From Pyropia yezoensis (Eukaryota; Rhodophyta; Bangiophyceae; Bangiales; Bangiaceae): 64,000 nucleotides of DNA. Numbering within the stretch: the first letter of the stretch is position 1; every line of letters starts with the position of its first letter. Where the stretch lies: contig CM020620.1 in NCBI GenBank assembly GCA_009829735.1, positions 1,488,001 through 1,552,000 of the forward strand, written 5' to 3'. This document shows positions 9,400-20,513 of this stretch, in pieces. The notes under the pieces were generated by a model. It did no database searches. It had not been told where the DNA came from and was given only the letters and a program-made list of their open reading frames with translations. The position numbers were made by a program, and so were the translations under genes.

Positions 9400-11411
9400 T
9401 TACACCTGGGACGTCAAGAGCTCCTCCTCTCTTCCTGATGAGCCCGCCTCCTCCCGCCCTCCCCGCGATGACGCCCCCGACGTAGAGCCGATGGGAATCC
9501 GCGTCGCCCCGCCCCCTGCTGCGGTGCTGGCGCCTGCAGCGCCCGCCTCGGCAGCTTCTCCGCTGGCCGTAGCCGACGCCGCCGCAGCGGTTGCCACGGC
9601 ACCCGCATCAATGTCCTGCTTGCAAAGGGGGCAGCTCTTGTCCGTCGCGAGCCACTCATCGATACATTTCTTGTGAAAATGGTGGCGGCAAGGCAGGAAG
9701 GTCACCAGCTCCCCCGTCACGTACTCGCACAGACAAATGACGCAGGTGGCCTCATCTTCCTCCTCCTCAGCGGCCCCAGAGGTGGCGGCGACACCAAGAC
9801 TACCGTCCGCAACAGTGAGAGCAGAAGAGGGGGTGGTGGTGGTGGTGGCAGTGGCAGCGGTGGGGTTGACACCTGCAACGGCGCCGCTGCCGCTGCCGCC
9901 TGCTGATGACAGCATGCCGGGCGTGTAGGGGGTGGACGGCAAGGCCGCCAGCTGTGCCTCGTCGGCCGAGCGAGCGCGCCGCCATTCGCGCTCAGCGTAG
10001 GGGAGGGCGAGGCGGTAGAGAACAATAAAGAGGGGTAGGCAACACACGATGAGGCAAAAGCACGCCAGGGGAAGAAACAAGAGCGCATAGTAGATGACCG
10101 TGAGGGCTACGGCCAGGCGGTACAAGTGAGGGGCAGTCTGAGCCTGCAGGCGGGGTAAGGCACAGAAACAAGAACAAAGGGCCGTCCCGCACCCAAAGAC
10201 ATTCAGTGGCGACGAGGAAAAACGAGACCAGGCAGCATGGTGACCGCGTGAGTATAGACGTAGCAAGGGCAAGCGCAACAAAGACCACACCAAACACGAC
10301 CCCTCCGACCGCACACCATAAGCCTAGCTGCCAGTCCCCGCCAACCGCTCAGCACCAGACGCCGCTCCCCACCGCAGAAAAAGAAAAGAACAAAAAACGT
10401 ACGCAAGTGCCCCCGTTGGACACCCACACGGAGCTCAGCACAAAGCACACGAGGAACCACCAGTTGATCTGCCGAAGATACTCGCTGACGACCAGGTCCC
10501 GCCGGTCTGACTCGCGCGCCTCGGCCTCAGCGCGGGGCCACCGAGACGCGGGCTCCATTGCACTAACCGGCAGCAGCGGGGGAGCCCCACCACCTGGGCC
10601 GGCCGCCGAGACCCCGCCGCCAATCTCATCGGCCGCCTCCTCGGCGGCCAGCCTGGCATTGCGCGACCGTGCATTCGTGATGCCTGCGGCAGACAACATC
10701 AAGGATGAAGAAAAACATGAAGCCGGGAGGGGGAAAGGTAAAAAGAGGACAAATACAAAAGGAGACCGTAGCGTCAGACAGACAACCACACGGTAAGCAC
10801 CACCGCGAGTATCCGTAAACAATGTCAGTAGTAGGTCGCCACGCGCGGCTCAGACAAGTACAAGCGCACATCTCCACCAACCCAAAAGAGGGGCCGGCGG
10901 CTCAAGCAGGGTCAAGCCAACGGGTGAGTCCGTCGCAGGGCCTGGCCAAAGCTCCCCACCCCACGAGTTCCACCACAATCTCAGCGACCAACCACCGAAG
11001 TACACCTCTCTCCCCCTCAGATACCCGCATGCTTCCCTTCCCACAGACCAACTCGAACAGGGGCGTGAGATCCCCGTCACAAGGCCACCCACCGCCCCCG
11101 TTGTTGCCTCCGCCAACCGCCCCACCCACCCCCACCCCCCCCCCACCACCCAAGACGTACGCATCGCGCTAAGCACAATCGTGGCCAACTGCAGCACGAT
11201 AAGGACGAGCAGCCACGGCCGTAGCGGCCGGTCACAGGGCGCGCCCTGGCTAATCACCAGCACCCCCACCTCCGCCGCCACTTCAGCCGACACCAACGCC
11301 AACGTCAGCAGCAGGCTCGCGGGGTGGAGGTCCCGCCGCACCTGCTCCGCCACATTCGACCGCACCCGTGTGCTCTCCCGGTGCACAAAACCACCAGCGG
11401 GGCGCGGCGCA

Positions 11412-11442
<31 letters not shown>

Positions 11443-11836
11443 CTCCACCCATTGACTGCCCCACAGCCGACCCAGCCGCACGCGCGGAGCGACCCGCCGC
11501 TCCCCCCGCCCCACCCCGCCCGCCGCGGCCAGCTTCCATCGCTGCCACCCCACCGGCGCTTAGCCTGCCCGACGTGGAGGGCGGCGTCGACACGGCCAAC
11601 CGCCCCCCAACCCTCCCACGGTCGCCTCTGTCCCGGTCGCCACCGCCGCCGCCCGGTGACGTGCCGCCGCCGCCGCCGCTGGCAGCAGCAGCAGCACCGG
11701 CGACGGCAGCTGCAGCAGCGGCTGCGGTAGGGGCAGCAACAGAGGCAGGGGCGCCCCCTGTCCCGCCGCCGCCCGGTGGACTGCCCGGCAGCCGCGCGTA
11801 GCCGACCAGCGGCACCCGCGATGGGGCGTCTGCCAT
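9400..11836 (-). CDS. Multi-spanning membrane RING-H2 E3 ubiquitin ligase
   Basis: Three-exon gene, complement of join(9400..10143, 10403..10683, 11161..11836), 566 residues. Intron 1 (11160-10684) has donor GTACGT and acceptor CCGCAG; intron 2 (10402-10144) has GTACGT and CCTGCAG. The phases are consistent. Residues 1-~150 are Gly/Ala/Pro-rich. Hydrophobic segments lie at about 172-198 and 205-225 (PWLLVLIVLQLATIVLSAM), then 300-316 (INWWFLVCFVLSSVWVSNGG) and 325-363 (LYRLAVALTVIYYALLFLPL, then CLIVCCLP). This order, including WW...WVS.GG and CCLP, matches the plant membrane RING family around Arabidopsis At1g12760/At4g11680. The RING-H2 is complete: C453, C456, C471, H473, H476, C479, C490 and C493 (CVIC...PCRHHFH..C...CPLC). 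It should recruit an E2 and ubiquitinate targets at an endomembrane. The Ala/Ser-rich tail has no motif I recognise. Confidence 0.88.
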
Positions 11837-12550
11837 GGTGCGCCTCGCCGGGCTGTGCGGCTTCCCAACCGCCCCGAGCCGTACACAAGGACGAAGCGCC
11901 GGCTGCAGGTCCCTCCCGCCTCAGTCTACCGGATCCGCGGCCCCAAGCGCCCCCCCCCGGCCCCCCACCCCCTCAACGTCTTCCTGCCAAGAGTTGTTGA
12001 CAACACGGCCAACACCAGTGGTAGCCACCAGCGCTGCCACCACTACCGCTGCCACCACCGCCACCGCCGCCGCCACCACCGCCACAGCCGCCGCCACCAC
12101 CGCCGCCGCCGTTCGTCGGCACCGCCGCCGGCACCGCCGTCGCCTCTACCACCACAGCACAGGTCGCTGCAGCCCCGCTCGCGTCGCTCGCTGCCGTCAG
12201 TCACCACGTGCGTGTGCCGCCGCCGCCGCCCGGGGGCGGGTGGGCATGCCGGCTGACCCGCCGAGGGGACGCGCCGGCGTCAAAGGGGAGGGGGCGGAGG
12301 GGGAAGGGCGGGGGGGAGGCTGCCCACAACGACGACGCGCCGCACGCCGCTGACCCCAACGGCGACCGCCTTGCCCCGCCCCCGCAACCGCCCGGCGAGG
12401 GGACGCGGGAGGACGGTGGCTGCCAGCGAAAAGACACCGCGCGCCGGGCCAGCGCTACGTGGATGCCGTAGGCACGCCCTCGTCAAGTCACAGGCGCGCT
12501 GGCGAGGGAGTGGCCCTCGGGACGACCAGCTGCGCCCTGCCGTGGTACGT
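11837..12550. other. RING gene upstream region with CCG/CCA repeats
   Basis: 5' flank of the RING-finger gene. About 12040-12135 is a degenerate run of CCACCACCG/CCGCCG triplets, open in many frames. No gene supported. Confidence 0.5.
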
Positions 12551-15500
12551 CTTTGTCGTGTGTAGTTCCAGTCAAGCACTACTGTAAAGCTCGTTGGCAA
12601 AATTTTAAATGTACGTACTCCAGCCACGGGGAGTGCAATTTGCAGCCATCCAATCGATTACATTCTGAGCGGGAGATCGCTCGACAATCTGGCGAAACCA
12701 CACGAGACATGTGTCGCACATTGTCATTTGGAGGCCGTCGGGGAAACATTCAGTCATGACCCGCGCAGTGGGTCTATCACCAGGTACCTATATTGTCGTG
12801 CAAAGTGGCGAATCCGGCCTCTGTGGGGGGGTCGGCTTCTGTAAGCAGGGCAAACCCGTGAGGGCCGTCTTGCACAGAAAAGTAGGTACCGGGTGTTGGA
12901 TCCACTGCACCGGTACTATGGCACCGTTGCAAACTTTGCAGCCCCCTTCCTACAGCCAATCAGTGCGCGCCCCAGCGCGAACCATTCTCCACGCCATAGA
13001 GAACCAGCGCAGCTTTCAGTTACATACATGGCAGAGGTGCTATCTGATGTATAGTCAACAGGGTTATGACTGTACAGTGCGTATGTGCTTACGTGTGGCG
13101 ATTGCACGTCTTCCCGTGCCAAAAGCGCTCTCGTGGTGTTGTTTCACACTCATAGTTTCATATTTGAACTCATTCAATAACACTATTCTCGACTGGGACT
13201 TCTCTCCCGCTCCGCCGCATGCTTCCGTTCTGTAGCTGCGCACGCCCCGCACCCGCCCCCCTTCGCCCCCCACACGCCAAGCCGACGGTCGTTGTGTCCC
13301 CGCTCGTCCACGACGACTTCGTGAGCGACTCGGGTGCATGTTCCGGCGCCTGTCCCCCATCCTTACGGTGCCGTCGTCTGGGCTTGCACCCATAATGGCG
13401 ACAAGCTCCAGCGGGTCCTCCGCATACGGCCCAGTATCGACCATCCCCACCCTTCTCTGCTCAACAGCCTTGTATTGTCTGTTCACTCCGCCCGCGCGTG
13501 GCCTCCCCCCGCGCAGTTTGGCTTTCCATCGTCGTGTCCGCCGATCCGCTCACTCACAGGCGCCCGACTATGGACTTCATATCCATTTATACTAGTCTTT
13601 GCACGCCTATGATACAGGGCGAGAACCGCTGGCATTGTGCACTTGCTCCGAAGACCAAGGTCTGCGGGAATCCACTCATCGTCAAGCAGGTTTCATGCGA
13701 GCTGAACCTAAAAGTTGGTACAGGGCCGCACCGCTGACGATGCTCTTAGCGGCGCGGAATTCAGGCGTCGCGCCCTTAGAGCGCCCTTGTTGTCCCCCAC
13801 TAATCGATTTTGGGACAGAATTGAAATGGTTAGTCCTCCCAACAGGCTTGCGAGATGATTCTGTTCAGTCGCTTGCGGTTCCTGATTGCGCTCTGGTCCC
13901 TAACTAACTCCTTCGCCATGTCGCTGACTTCTGTTGTCTGTCCTGGCGGACCGAGACTGACTCTCTCAGACGGGCACTCCGCCAATCAGATACGCCGTTG
14001 GTACCGACCCCCGGGCCGATGTGAGTCCACAGTAGGTCGTTGCGTCGCCCTCCTTTTTGCAGGGGGCGGGGGGCGGAGGCGAATATGAAGAGCGCCCAAT
14101 GAGCGCCCCTGAAATCCGCTATCGCGCCCCGTGACCGCCCTTGTAGCCTCCCCAGTATCAAACGAGTTTTGCGCGGTGATCCCCCCGAATACGAAGCTTC
14201 GATATATAGATTTTAAGTCTCCTTACATTTTGAATAGGTAGAAAAAATAAAAAGTACGAGCCAAAACTCTTTCTCCAATAGGTGGCTGCTTCTAAGTCTA
14301 CTCTTTTTTATTAGAATTATTCCTTCTTTATACTAATTTGTAATTTTGAGATCTTAGGTATCGGTTAGGGTTGTTTCCCTTTTGACGTAAGACCTTAAAG
14401 GTTTGACTTCTCTTGCACCAAGAGTCCCGTGTCTATCCCCGTCAACAACTAAATAGTTAGTCTCCCCAAGATACCACGCCGTGCTCACCACGGCTTGCAA
14501 AGGGACCGTGCGCTTCACCGCTGGGACGACCGCTCCGCTTCGCGCGCTGCCCGAGCCCGATGTAGACGGGAACGGACCGGACCAATAATGACCAAAGAGG
14601 GCCACGAGCTCAACCGGCGTGAGAGCAGGTGTCGCTCCGGTCTCAACACCGCCCGCATCAGCATTGTCATCCCGATCACCCACATCAGCAGCTTTGCTGT
14701 GCCCTTTCTCTCGCCCTGCTACAAGATCTGCATCATTATGTTGACCCAATGCGTTCAGAACGCCATTGGTCCCGCCCTCTACCACCTCCTCTTCACCCCC
14801 CTCTTCGTCCTCGACTCCATAAATAGATTCCTCAAACACACCACTCCGCACCGTCCCACCACCTCTGGCGCTACGTGCGGCTCCCAGACCTATTTCTTTT
14901 CATCGTTTGTGGCTGCGGGGGACGGTCACCAGCTGGCCACTTCACGTGCAGCCAATTGAAAGTAACCCCCATGATTTTTGAGTGTCTCAACTTGAATACT
15001 AAGCGCGGTCAAATCGCGCCGAAGGAGTAAGAGCGGGACGGGTCGCGCCTCGCGCCGTCTCAGCGCCCAAAAGCGCTCCCTAAAAGCGCCGTGGGCGCTC
15101 TCTACAGCCATACTCTACAGGCTGGATCCGCCTCTACTTTTATTCACATTCCTGGGAAGTGAGTGGTTCTGCCAAGATCTCCCGGCAAAGTGCTCCTGAC
15201 AGTACCAATCATCAATCTTCTAAGAACAAAAAGTGAGAGCCAGTTGAGGCCCTTCCTGGCCCGGCATACGACCTCATGATTCGGTTCTCAAGCAGCTGAT
15301 TGCGCTGTTAACCCAATGCCGTGCCCGAACTTCTGAGAAGCTGACTCTGTGTCTCGGTCTCCAGCCACCAGGACAAAACTCAGCAAGCCTCAATAGGCAG
15401 ACACCCAGCCGGTTCAAATTCCTTTGTGAACAGTTCGTCGCGCCTAAATCACACCATAGGAGCTGGGGCGATTCGGCGCACATTGCGCCTTGTTCGCGCG

Positions 15501-18153
15501 TGCGCAGCACCCGAAGGACGCCCACAAAAAGCGTCTTCGGCGCTCTATTTACAACACCCAGGAGTCTAATTTACCAGAAGAGTTTAATTTACTAATCAAA
15601 TCGTTTTGAATAATAAATCCTCAAAGGAGTCCGTCTTTCTGACCTTGTATGCCCGACAGAGGGCCGAAGTCCGTGGTGATCCTGCTCGCTGAGTCGGTGT
15701 CGCGCGCGGAGGAGCCGCGCGAAGCGCTCCAGACAGCTCACAAGTGCCTCATTCATTCCAGAGGCAGACAAAATATTTTGATTCCAATGCAGTCTCCAAA
15801 ACGTCGGCGACGTTGCGATGATTTCGAAAGGAAGCGTCCAAGAACTAGAATATTTAATCCGCAGAGGACTCATTGATCGGGTCAGCTGAAAAGGCAGCCT
15901 ACAGGAGCCTTGACTGGCATCTTCGGGAAAGGGAAGGGGGCGTGACTGCACCCGAGTGCACAGGGAGTACACTCGGGACTTATCTTTTAGCACTCAACGC
16001 ACGAATCCGTGCGCATCCGTTCTTTTCGGAGGGCACTCGTATGTGCTGTCAGTCCTAGGTCACAGAAAAATTCTTTTATAATAATGAAAATATGCAACGC
16101 CTACGCGTCACAGCGCCCCATGTCGTTGAGCATTGCCTCCGGTACTATGGGCATGAAGGTTGAAGTGCTTCATTAGGCTCGCTCGACAATAAAAATAAGG
16201 CTAAAAACCGACTTGACCTGATTCCTGTGTAGGGGGACGGACGATAGAGTATATCGGCCTGAATTCGATGATCACAAAACTCGCGTGCTTTCTTTCTTCT
16301 TGCTTCCCCAGGGCTCCCGTACACGCAGCAGAAGCGCATCTTTTTACCCAGAGGAAATGAAGAGACGCCACGAAGTACCCCCATACCTCTTGTGGCGCTT
16401 GTTCTAGTAAAAGAGAGAAGAAGCGGTCGCCGCGCCAAGGCATGCCGACTCCTCCAGCACGAGGGTTTGGGTGAGCGACCAGACCGTGCGGGGACGCCGA
16501 GAGCCGGCCTGAAAACATGTTAAGGATACAGGACGCGTATGAGCGCTATGAGGGAAGAAAGATATAGCAGACAGCATTCCACCATGTCCATGTCGCCCAT
16601 TCGAGAACTTGCTGCGCCCTGACTGAAACTTGCATACAAGTACCAGTCGGGTCAGGAACTGCCTGCTCCGACGTTTTTTTCATGAAAGACTGAAATTGAA
16701 GGTGACGTCATGTTTTCGTTAACAAGCAGCCGCTTTATCAAGTTTTATTTTGTGCCAGCCCTACCAGTCAAAGCTGTGCATCAAGAAAGCATCCACACCT
16801 TGAACGGAGGAACCGTGACGTCAGTGGGAGCACGCAACATGGGATCTGACGCGACTTGGCCGCGGACAGGAATTCCTTCCGGGAGGAACAAAGTGCGGAC
16901 GGTCGAGACCCACTTTTAGGTCCAGTCCCTCGCAAGGACCAGGTCCTATACCGCCCCAATAGTCCTTTGCAGCACGGGATCGGACAGAATATTACCATGC
17001 CATTCCACAATGTCCGCCTCCGATGCTCTGCACGCGCCCCAATACAGTTAACACAGTTCTTCGACGAGGATTCAGCCCGCCTTGCTTCGCAATATCGATT
17101 AAATTCGCTTCAGTTTCCCGCTTAACCATATTCAGCGTGTTAAGAAAATTTGCACAAGTCCTGAGAACGCCAGTAAGCCCAGTCGAAAAAGTATAGGCTC
17201 GCTCAAATATCTATTGATGCATGAACACAGAAAAGGCATGGGTGACACATCGCAGAGTGCTCAGTTTTGTCCGATCTGCACAGGAATATATTAGAACTAA
17301 AAAGCAGACCAACCGAGTCCGTGGTCTCAGACGGTGTTGCAAGACTCAATCAAACACCTGAGGAAGTACTTTTCTCAGCAAAAATCGAACAACTCGTGAT
17401 TCTTGAAATACGAAAACTGCTTCTCGTGTTCCAGAACGGGGAATTCTGTTGCGAAAAAGCGTTTGACATTGCTCGACGCTCGCCCTCGAGCCCGCTCGAC
17501 GATTTAGTTCTGCGACTCGTGGTCCATGTGAGTGATCACTGCTTGACAGCGCTCCAACAGAGCGACAGGGACAGCTGAAAGCCATGGATGGTGGGCAGGA
17601 GAAGAGGAGTAGTATTTCGCGGTCTAGGAGGAAAGGACAACTGAGGGGAGTTTCACGTGTTTGCATTGAAGGGCACACGTGAAATAAGAGAATATTCGTC
17701 TTCTCGCACCACTCTTCTCGCGGCCAAACATGTAGAAGCGCCAACAAGAAACGCCCAGGAAGCCTTTTCACAATTCAGAGAACGGTTGCAAGCATCTTGA
17801 CCACGTGTGCTTTCATCTGCTTCACTGCGCGGCAGAATAACATTTTGTGCTCCAACCTGCTCAGCGAGGGATCGAAGAGTCCTCGTGAAGTTCCAGGTGC
17901 TGGTGAGGCATTTACCCGTTCAAAGAGCAAGTGCTTGGCAGGAGCATGCGTCGGCGACCTACAATAGTCTTATGTTGGGATAATTTCCTTTTTATGCAGT
18001 CACATCAAAAATGGTGTGGCCTCGCAGTACCTGCATATGAACAGCAGCCGAAGGAGGCCGAGTGGACAATTCTACCAGTAGTTGTGCACACGGTGTGTAT
18101 GCAGAGTAGTTTATTGAGCGATATGTACCGGCGCATTTACTAGCTATCTGGCC
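12551..18153. other. Gene-poor lower-GC region
   Basis: Composition changes abruptly from GC-rich to near-balanced, with an AT-rich patch at 14160-14360. Open frames are short (mostly under 175 codons) and show no recognisable domain. Clusters of GCGCC/GGCGC-type words recur near 13745-13790, 14090-14150, 15005-15100 and 15440-15545. They may be remnants of one dispersed repeat, but I cannot define ends. No gene is supported. Confidence 0.5.
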
Positions 18154-18253
18154 CTCTCGATAGCTCAGTTGGCTCATCATTGCGACAGAGAGCGTCTGAC
18201 TGTAGTAGAGCACGATAATCAGAATGTCGCTGGTTCGACTCCGGCTCGAGAGA
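18154..18253 (+). tRNA. tRNA-Tyr (GTA) with D-loop insert and anticodon-loop intron
   Basis: Cloverleaf: acceptor CTCTCGA (18154-18160) pairs perfectly with TCGAGAG (18246-18252), discriminator A. D-stem GCTC (18163-18166) pairs with GAGC (18190-18193). Anticodon stem TCTGA (18195-18199) pairs with TCAGA (18219-18223). Anticodon GTA is at 18202-18204, followed by G37. A 12-nt insert (about 18206-18217) sits between positions 37 and 38, where eukaryotic tRNA-Tyr introns are expected. The T-arm is GCTGG-TTCGACT-CCGGC. The D-loop is 23 nt instead of about 8. AGTTGG is intact and is followed by about 14-15 extra bases (within 18173-18189) before GAGC. With both inserts removed, this is an ordinary nuclear tRNA-Tyr. 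A T6 tract follows 8 nt downstream. Confidence 0.85.
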
Positions 18254-18260
18254 TGACACA

Positions 18261-18266
18261 TTTTTT
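18261..18266 (+). terminator. Pol III terminator (T6) of tRNA-Tyr
   Basis: Six T residues starting 8 nt after the discriminator base, the usual RNA polymerase III stop signal. Confidence 0.75.
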
Positions 18267-20292
18267 CTCTTACATCGTCCGGAGCACCGCCTGTTCCACC
18301 GAGAGGCACCAAGCAGAAACAATGTTTTATGCGCATCCTAGGTTTCACGGGATCCCTCGTCTCCTCATTGGCCGACGAAGATCAATTCGATCACCATGAG
18401 AAGCTATATCTTGCACCACATGTGGCGGATGTTTTTAGACTTCTCACTTATTGAGTCTTTTGAAGTTTGTTGTTTGACGGCAGTAGTCCATGCAGCTCGT
18501 CGAGATCTCTGTTCTCGTGCTCTTCGTTTTCTCCCTTCTCCTCTTGTCTCTGTGTTGTACGCGTCTTTCTCTGTCTGCGAATGTCACGTATCTTCCAGCG
18601 GACGGTCGGAGAATGTCAAATACGTTAGGAACTAAGCGGGTCACATTGTTGGAACAGGCTCGATTCGCACAGGTATCGCGCCTCCTAGCCAATAAGAAGG
18701 CGTTCAAGAAGACAAATAGTCCAACGAGCGCGCGCGGACGCCTGCTGTGGGCGGCTACTTTGTGCGTGGAGTACTTCAGAAAACGCAACCTTCAGACGCC
18801 TCTATCTCCGAGGGTTCCGAAGAAGGCCGCCACGCGTTGGCTTAAGACCGAGGTGTCAGTTATTTTCTTCTTCCTTTGGGCGTACGGAGGTCGAAGAATG
18901 CACACGTGCTCACCTGCACCCGTTGTCGCGGCTGTGTTGGGCAGGTGAGAATAAAAAGAATGGAACAGAATGCACAGCAAAAAGCATACCGTTCCCCGAA
19001 GAACAGCTGCCGGAACCACGCACAGCATCTTGGTGAAGTGCCACCGTCCAGGCGGGTCACGCGGACGCTCGCCAGGTAGCCCGCCTGCACCTCTTGCCAA
19101 TACTTCAGATCCACCCGGAGAGGGCGTCCCTAGTCACCACGTGGGTCACGTCGTCCTGAACCCCGGCCAGACCGCTGCCGACGTCGCGGTCACCCATCCA
19201 TGACGGCCGGTGCAGACAGGCACCCCGTTCGACTTCGCTGAGACGGCGCAATGCTTTCAACAGGGTTATATAGTATATCTGCCGATCATAACGAACTCCG
19301 GTACTTTTGCCGTTGTCTTCCCTCTAACGGGTGGCCCCAACATCCAAGAAAGGGACCACCATTTGCTCGCTCTTTGGGGGACTACTATTATTTTCTTCCT
19401 GCTTGAAAGTGATCTGCTGTATTGTTCGCCATGCTCGGAGCGAGCAGCCATTCGGCCCTCGCTCGGGCACTCGACCAGCACGTAAGTTTGCCCTATTATG
19501 CGACGCGGAGGCTCGCCTCCACCGTCCAACTGGCCGGCTGTGCATCGAACGTCATATTTATGTATGAACACATACTCCACACTTCACGTCGGTGTCATCG
19601 GCCTCCTCCAAACACTACAGGGAATCTCTAGCTGCCTGATGCGGGTTTGCTACTTCCACTGAAGCAGCGCCACATGATGTATATTCTGCATGTTTTTTTC
19701 GCCCAACACACTCTCTTGCATGCCTGAGCTGTCCCGCAACCTCGGGCTTTATATGGTGGGAAATTTGAAAAAGCCAGCCAGACTCCTTTGCGCGATGCCG
19801 CCCGTCCAGCTAAAAGAGGGGGCATGCTGTGCCTCAAAAATTTATGGACAGCTGCTATTTTGGATAGCTAGCACTTCTAATAGAGGTCACAGCTGAGCAT
19901 CAGACGGTCTTCGGTGTCGTCACTGTGTTTGATAGAGTGCTCGATTTGGTGGCGAACGCATTTGTCGAAGACAGAACAGGCGAGACAGAAGCCGCGAGCG
20001 GAAAGCAGGCGGAAAGCCAATGGTCGGCCGCCGACGAATCCGCTATCCCATTGGTGAGCCTGCGGACATGGTATTGGGGACAGCTCACTTATGATGTACA
20101 CATGTTCAGGGACACTCCTGTTTTATGGACTTCGCCTATGTAAAGCCCCCGTGCTCCGTCACCCTCTTCTCATCTTCCTGAGCGAGCGCGCTCGCAGGCC
20201 AAATCTTCAACAATCCAGTACAGACGCTGACTTTATTGATTATTACAATGACTAAATACAGTGAGACTTCCCCACGTTCACTCAGATGTATC
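18267..20292. other. Gene-poor interval between two tRNA genes
   Basis: No gene supported. 18490-18948 (+) is open and starts with a hydrophobic leader-like stretch, but has no recognised domain. 19000-19210 is a local GC-rich island; on the minus strand it gives short protein-like segments (such as DLKYWQEVQAGYLASVRVTR), perhaps a fragment of an unidentified transposable element. Confidence 0.45.
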
Positions 20293-20376
20293 GGGTGATT
20301 GGTCTAGTGGTTGACAGCGCTTCATGATTCGCGCTTCGGGTGCGCGAGGTCCCGAGTTCGATTCTCGGATCACCCC
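20293..20376 (+). tRNA. tRNA-Pro (CGG) with D-loop insert
   Basis: Acceptor GGGTGAT (20293-20299) pairs perfectly with ATCACCC (20369-20375), discriminator C. Anticodon stem CGCGC (20330-20334) pairs with GCGCG (20342-20346). The loop is TTCGGGT with anticodon CGG at 20337-20339. Variable loop AGGTC; T-arm CCGAG-TTCGATT-CTCGG. The body matches plant-type nuclear tRNA-Pro (GGTCTAGTGGT...ATGATT) except for 12 extra bases between GTGGT and ATGATT (about 20312-20323), inside the D-loop. The gene is thus 84 rather than 72 nt, with no insert in the anticodon loop. Read without the D-loop insert, a false CAT anticodon could be picked from TTCATGATT; the CGG arm fits far better. Confidence 0.85.
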
Positions 20377-20396
20377 TTGGTGCGAAATCAACGCCA

Positions 20397-20513
20397 CATT
20401 TTGGGGAAATGGATCATATGTAGGGGTCAGCTTTGCATTTTGTGGAAATGACTCACACCTAGTGGCTCTCTTCACATTTCATAGATATGGGTCACACCAC
20501 ACACACGGTCGGG
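20397..20513 (+). repeat. Three degenerate 39-bp tandem units after tRNA-Pro
   Basis: Units start CATTTTGGGGAAATG (20397), CATTTTGTGGAAATG (20436) and CATTTCATAGATATG (20475), each followed by TCA-rich sequence. The spacing is exactly 39 bp, with homology decaying left to right. The array starts 20 bp after the tRNA. Confidence 0.65.
20399..20402 (+). terminator. Possible Pol III terminator (T4) of tRNA-Pro
   Basis: First run of four T downstream of tRNA-Pro, 23 nt after its 3' end. Weak, but T4 can suffice. Confidence 0.35.

Noticed and set aside
10193-10327. Candidate extra exon of the RING gene, open, hydrophobic and in phase (LGLWCAVGGVVFGVVFVALA)
   Set aside because: Joining the flanking exons directly gives WVSNGG-TC-AQTAPHLYRL, which matches the plant family without a gap. 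This segment has no counterpart and lacks a good donor, so I treat it as intron.
12711-13235. 174-codon frame in low-GC DNA
   Set aside because: No coding bias, domain or splice context.
17267-17578. 103-codon frame starting MSDLHRNILELKS
   Set aside because: Looks protein-like but is short, isolated and without a recognisable family.
18490-18948. 152-codon frame with a hydrophobic start
   Set aside because: No domain, no homologue recognised, and the surrounding DNA is gene-poor; kept only as a note.
19000-19210. Possible transposase fragment in a small GC-rich island (minus)
   Set aside because: Short protein-like segments only; I could not assign a family or define ends.
20293-20376. 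Reading this tRNA as Met (CAT in TTCATGATT) or as a SINE head
   Set aside because: The CAT reading needs a 10-nt anticodon loop and an odd variable arm, while the CGG arm is perfect. Full-length perfect stems argue against a SINE.
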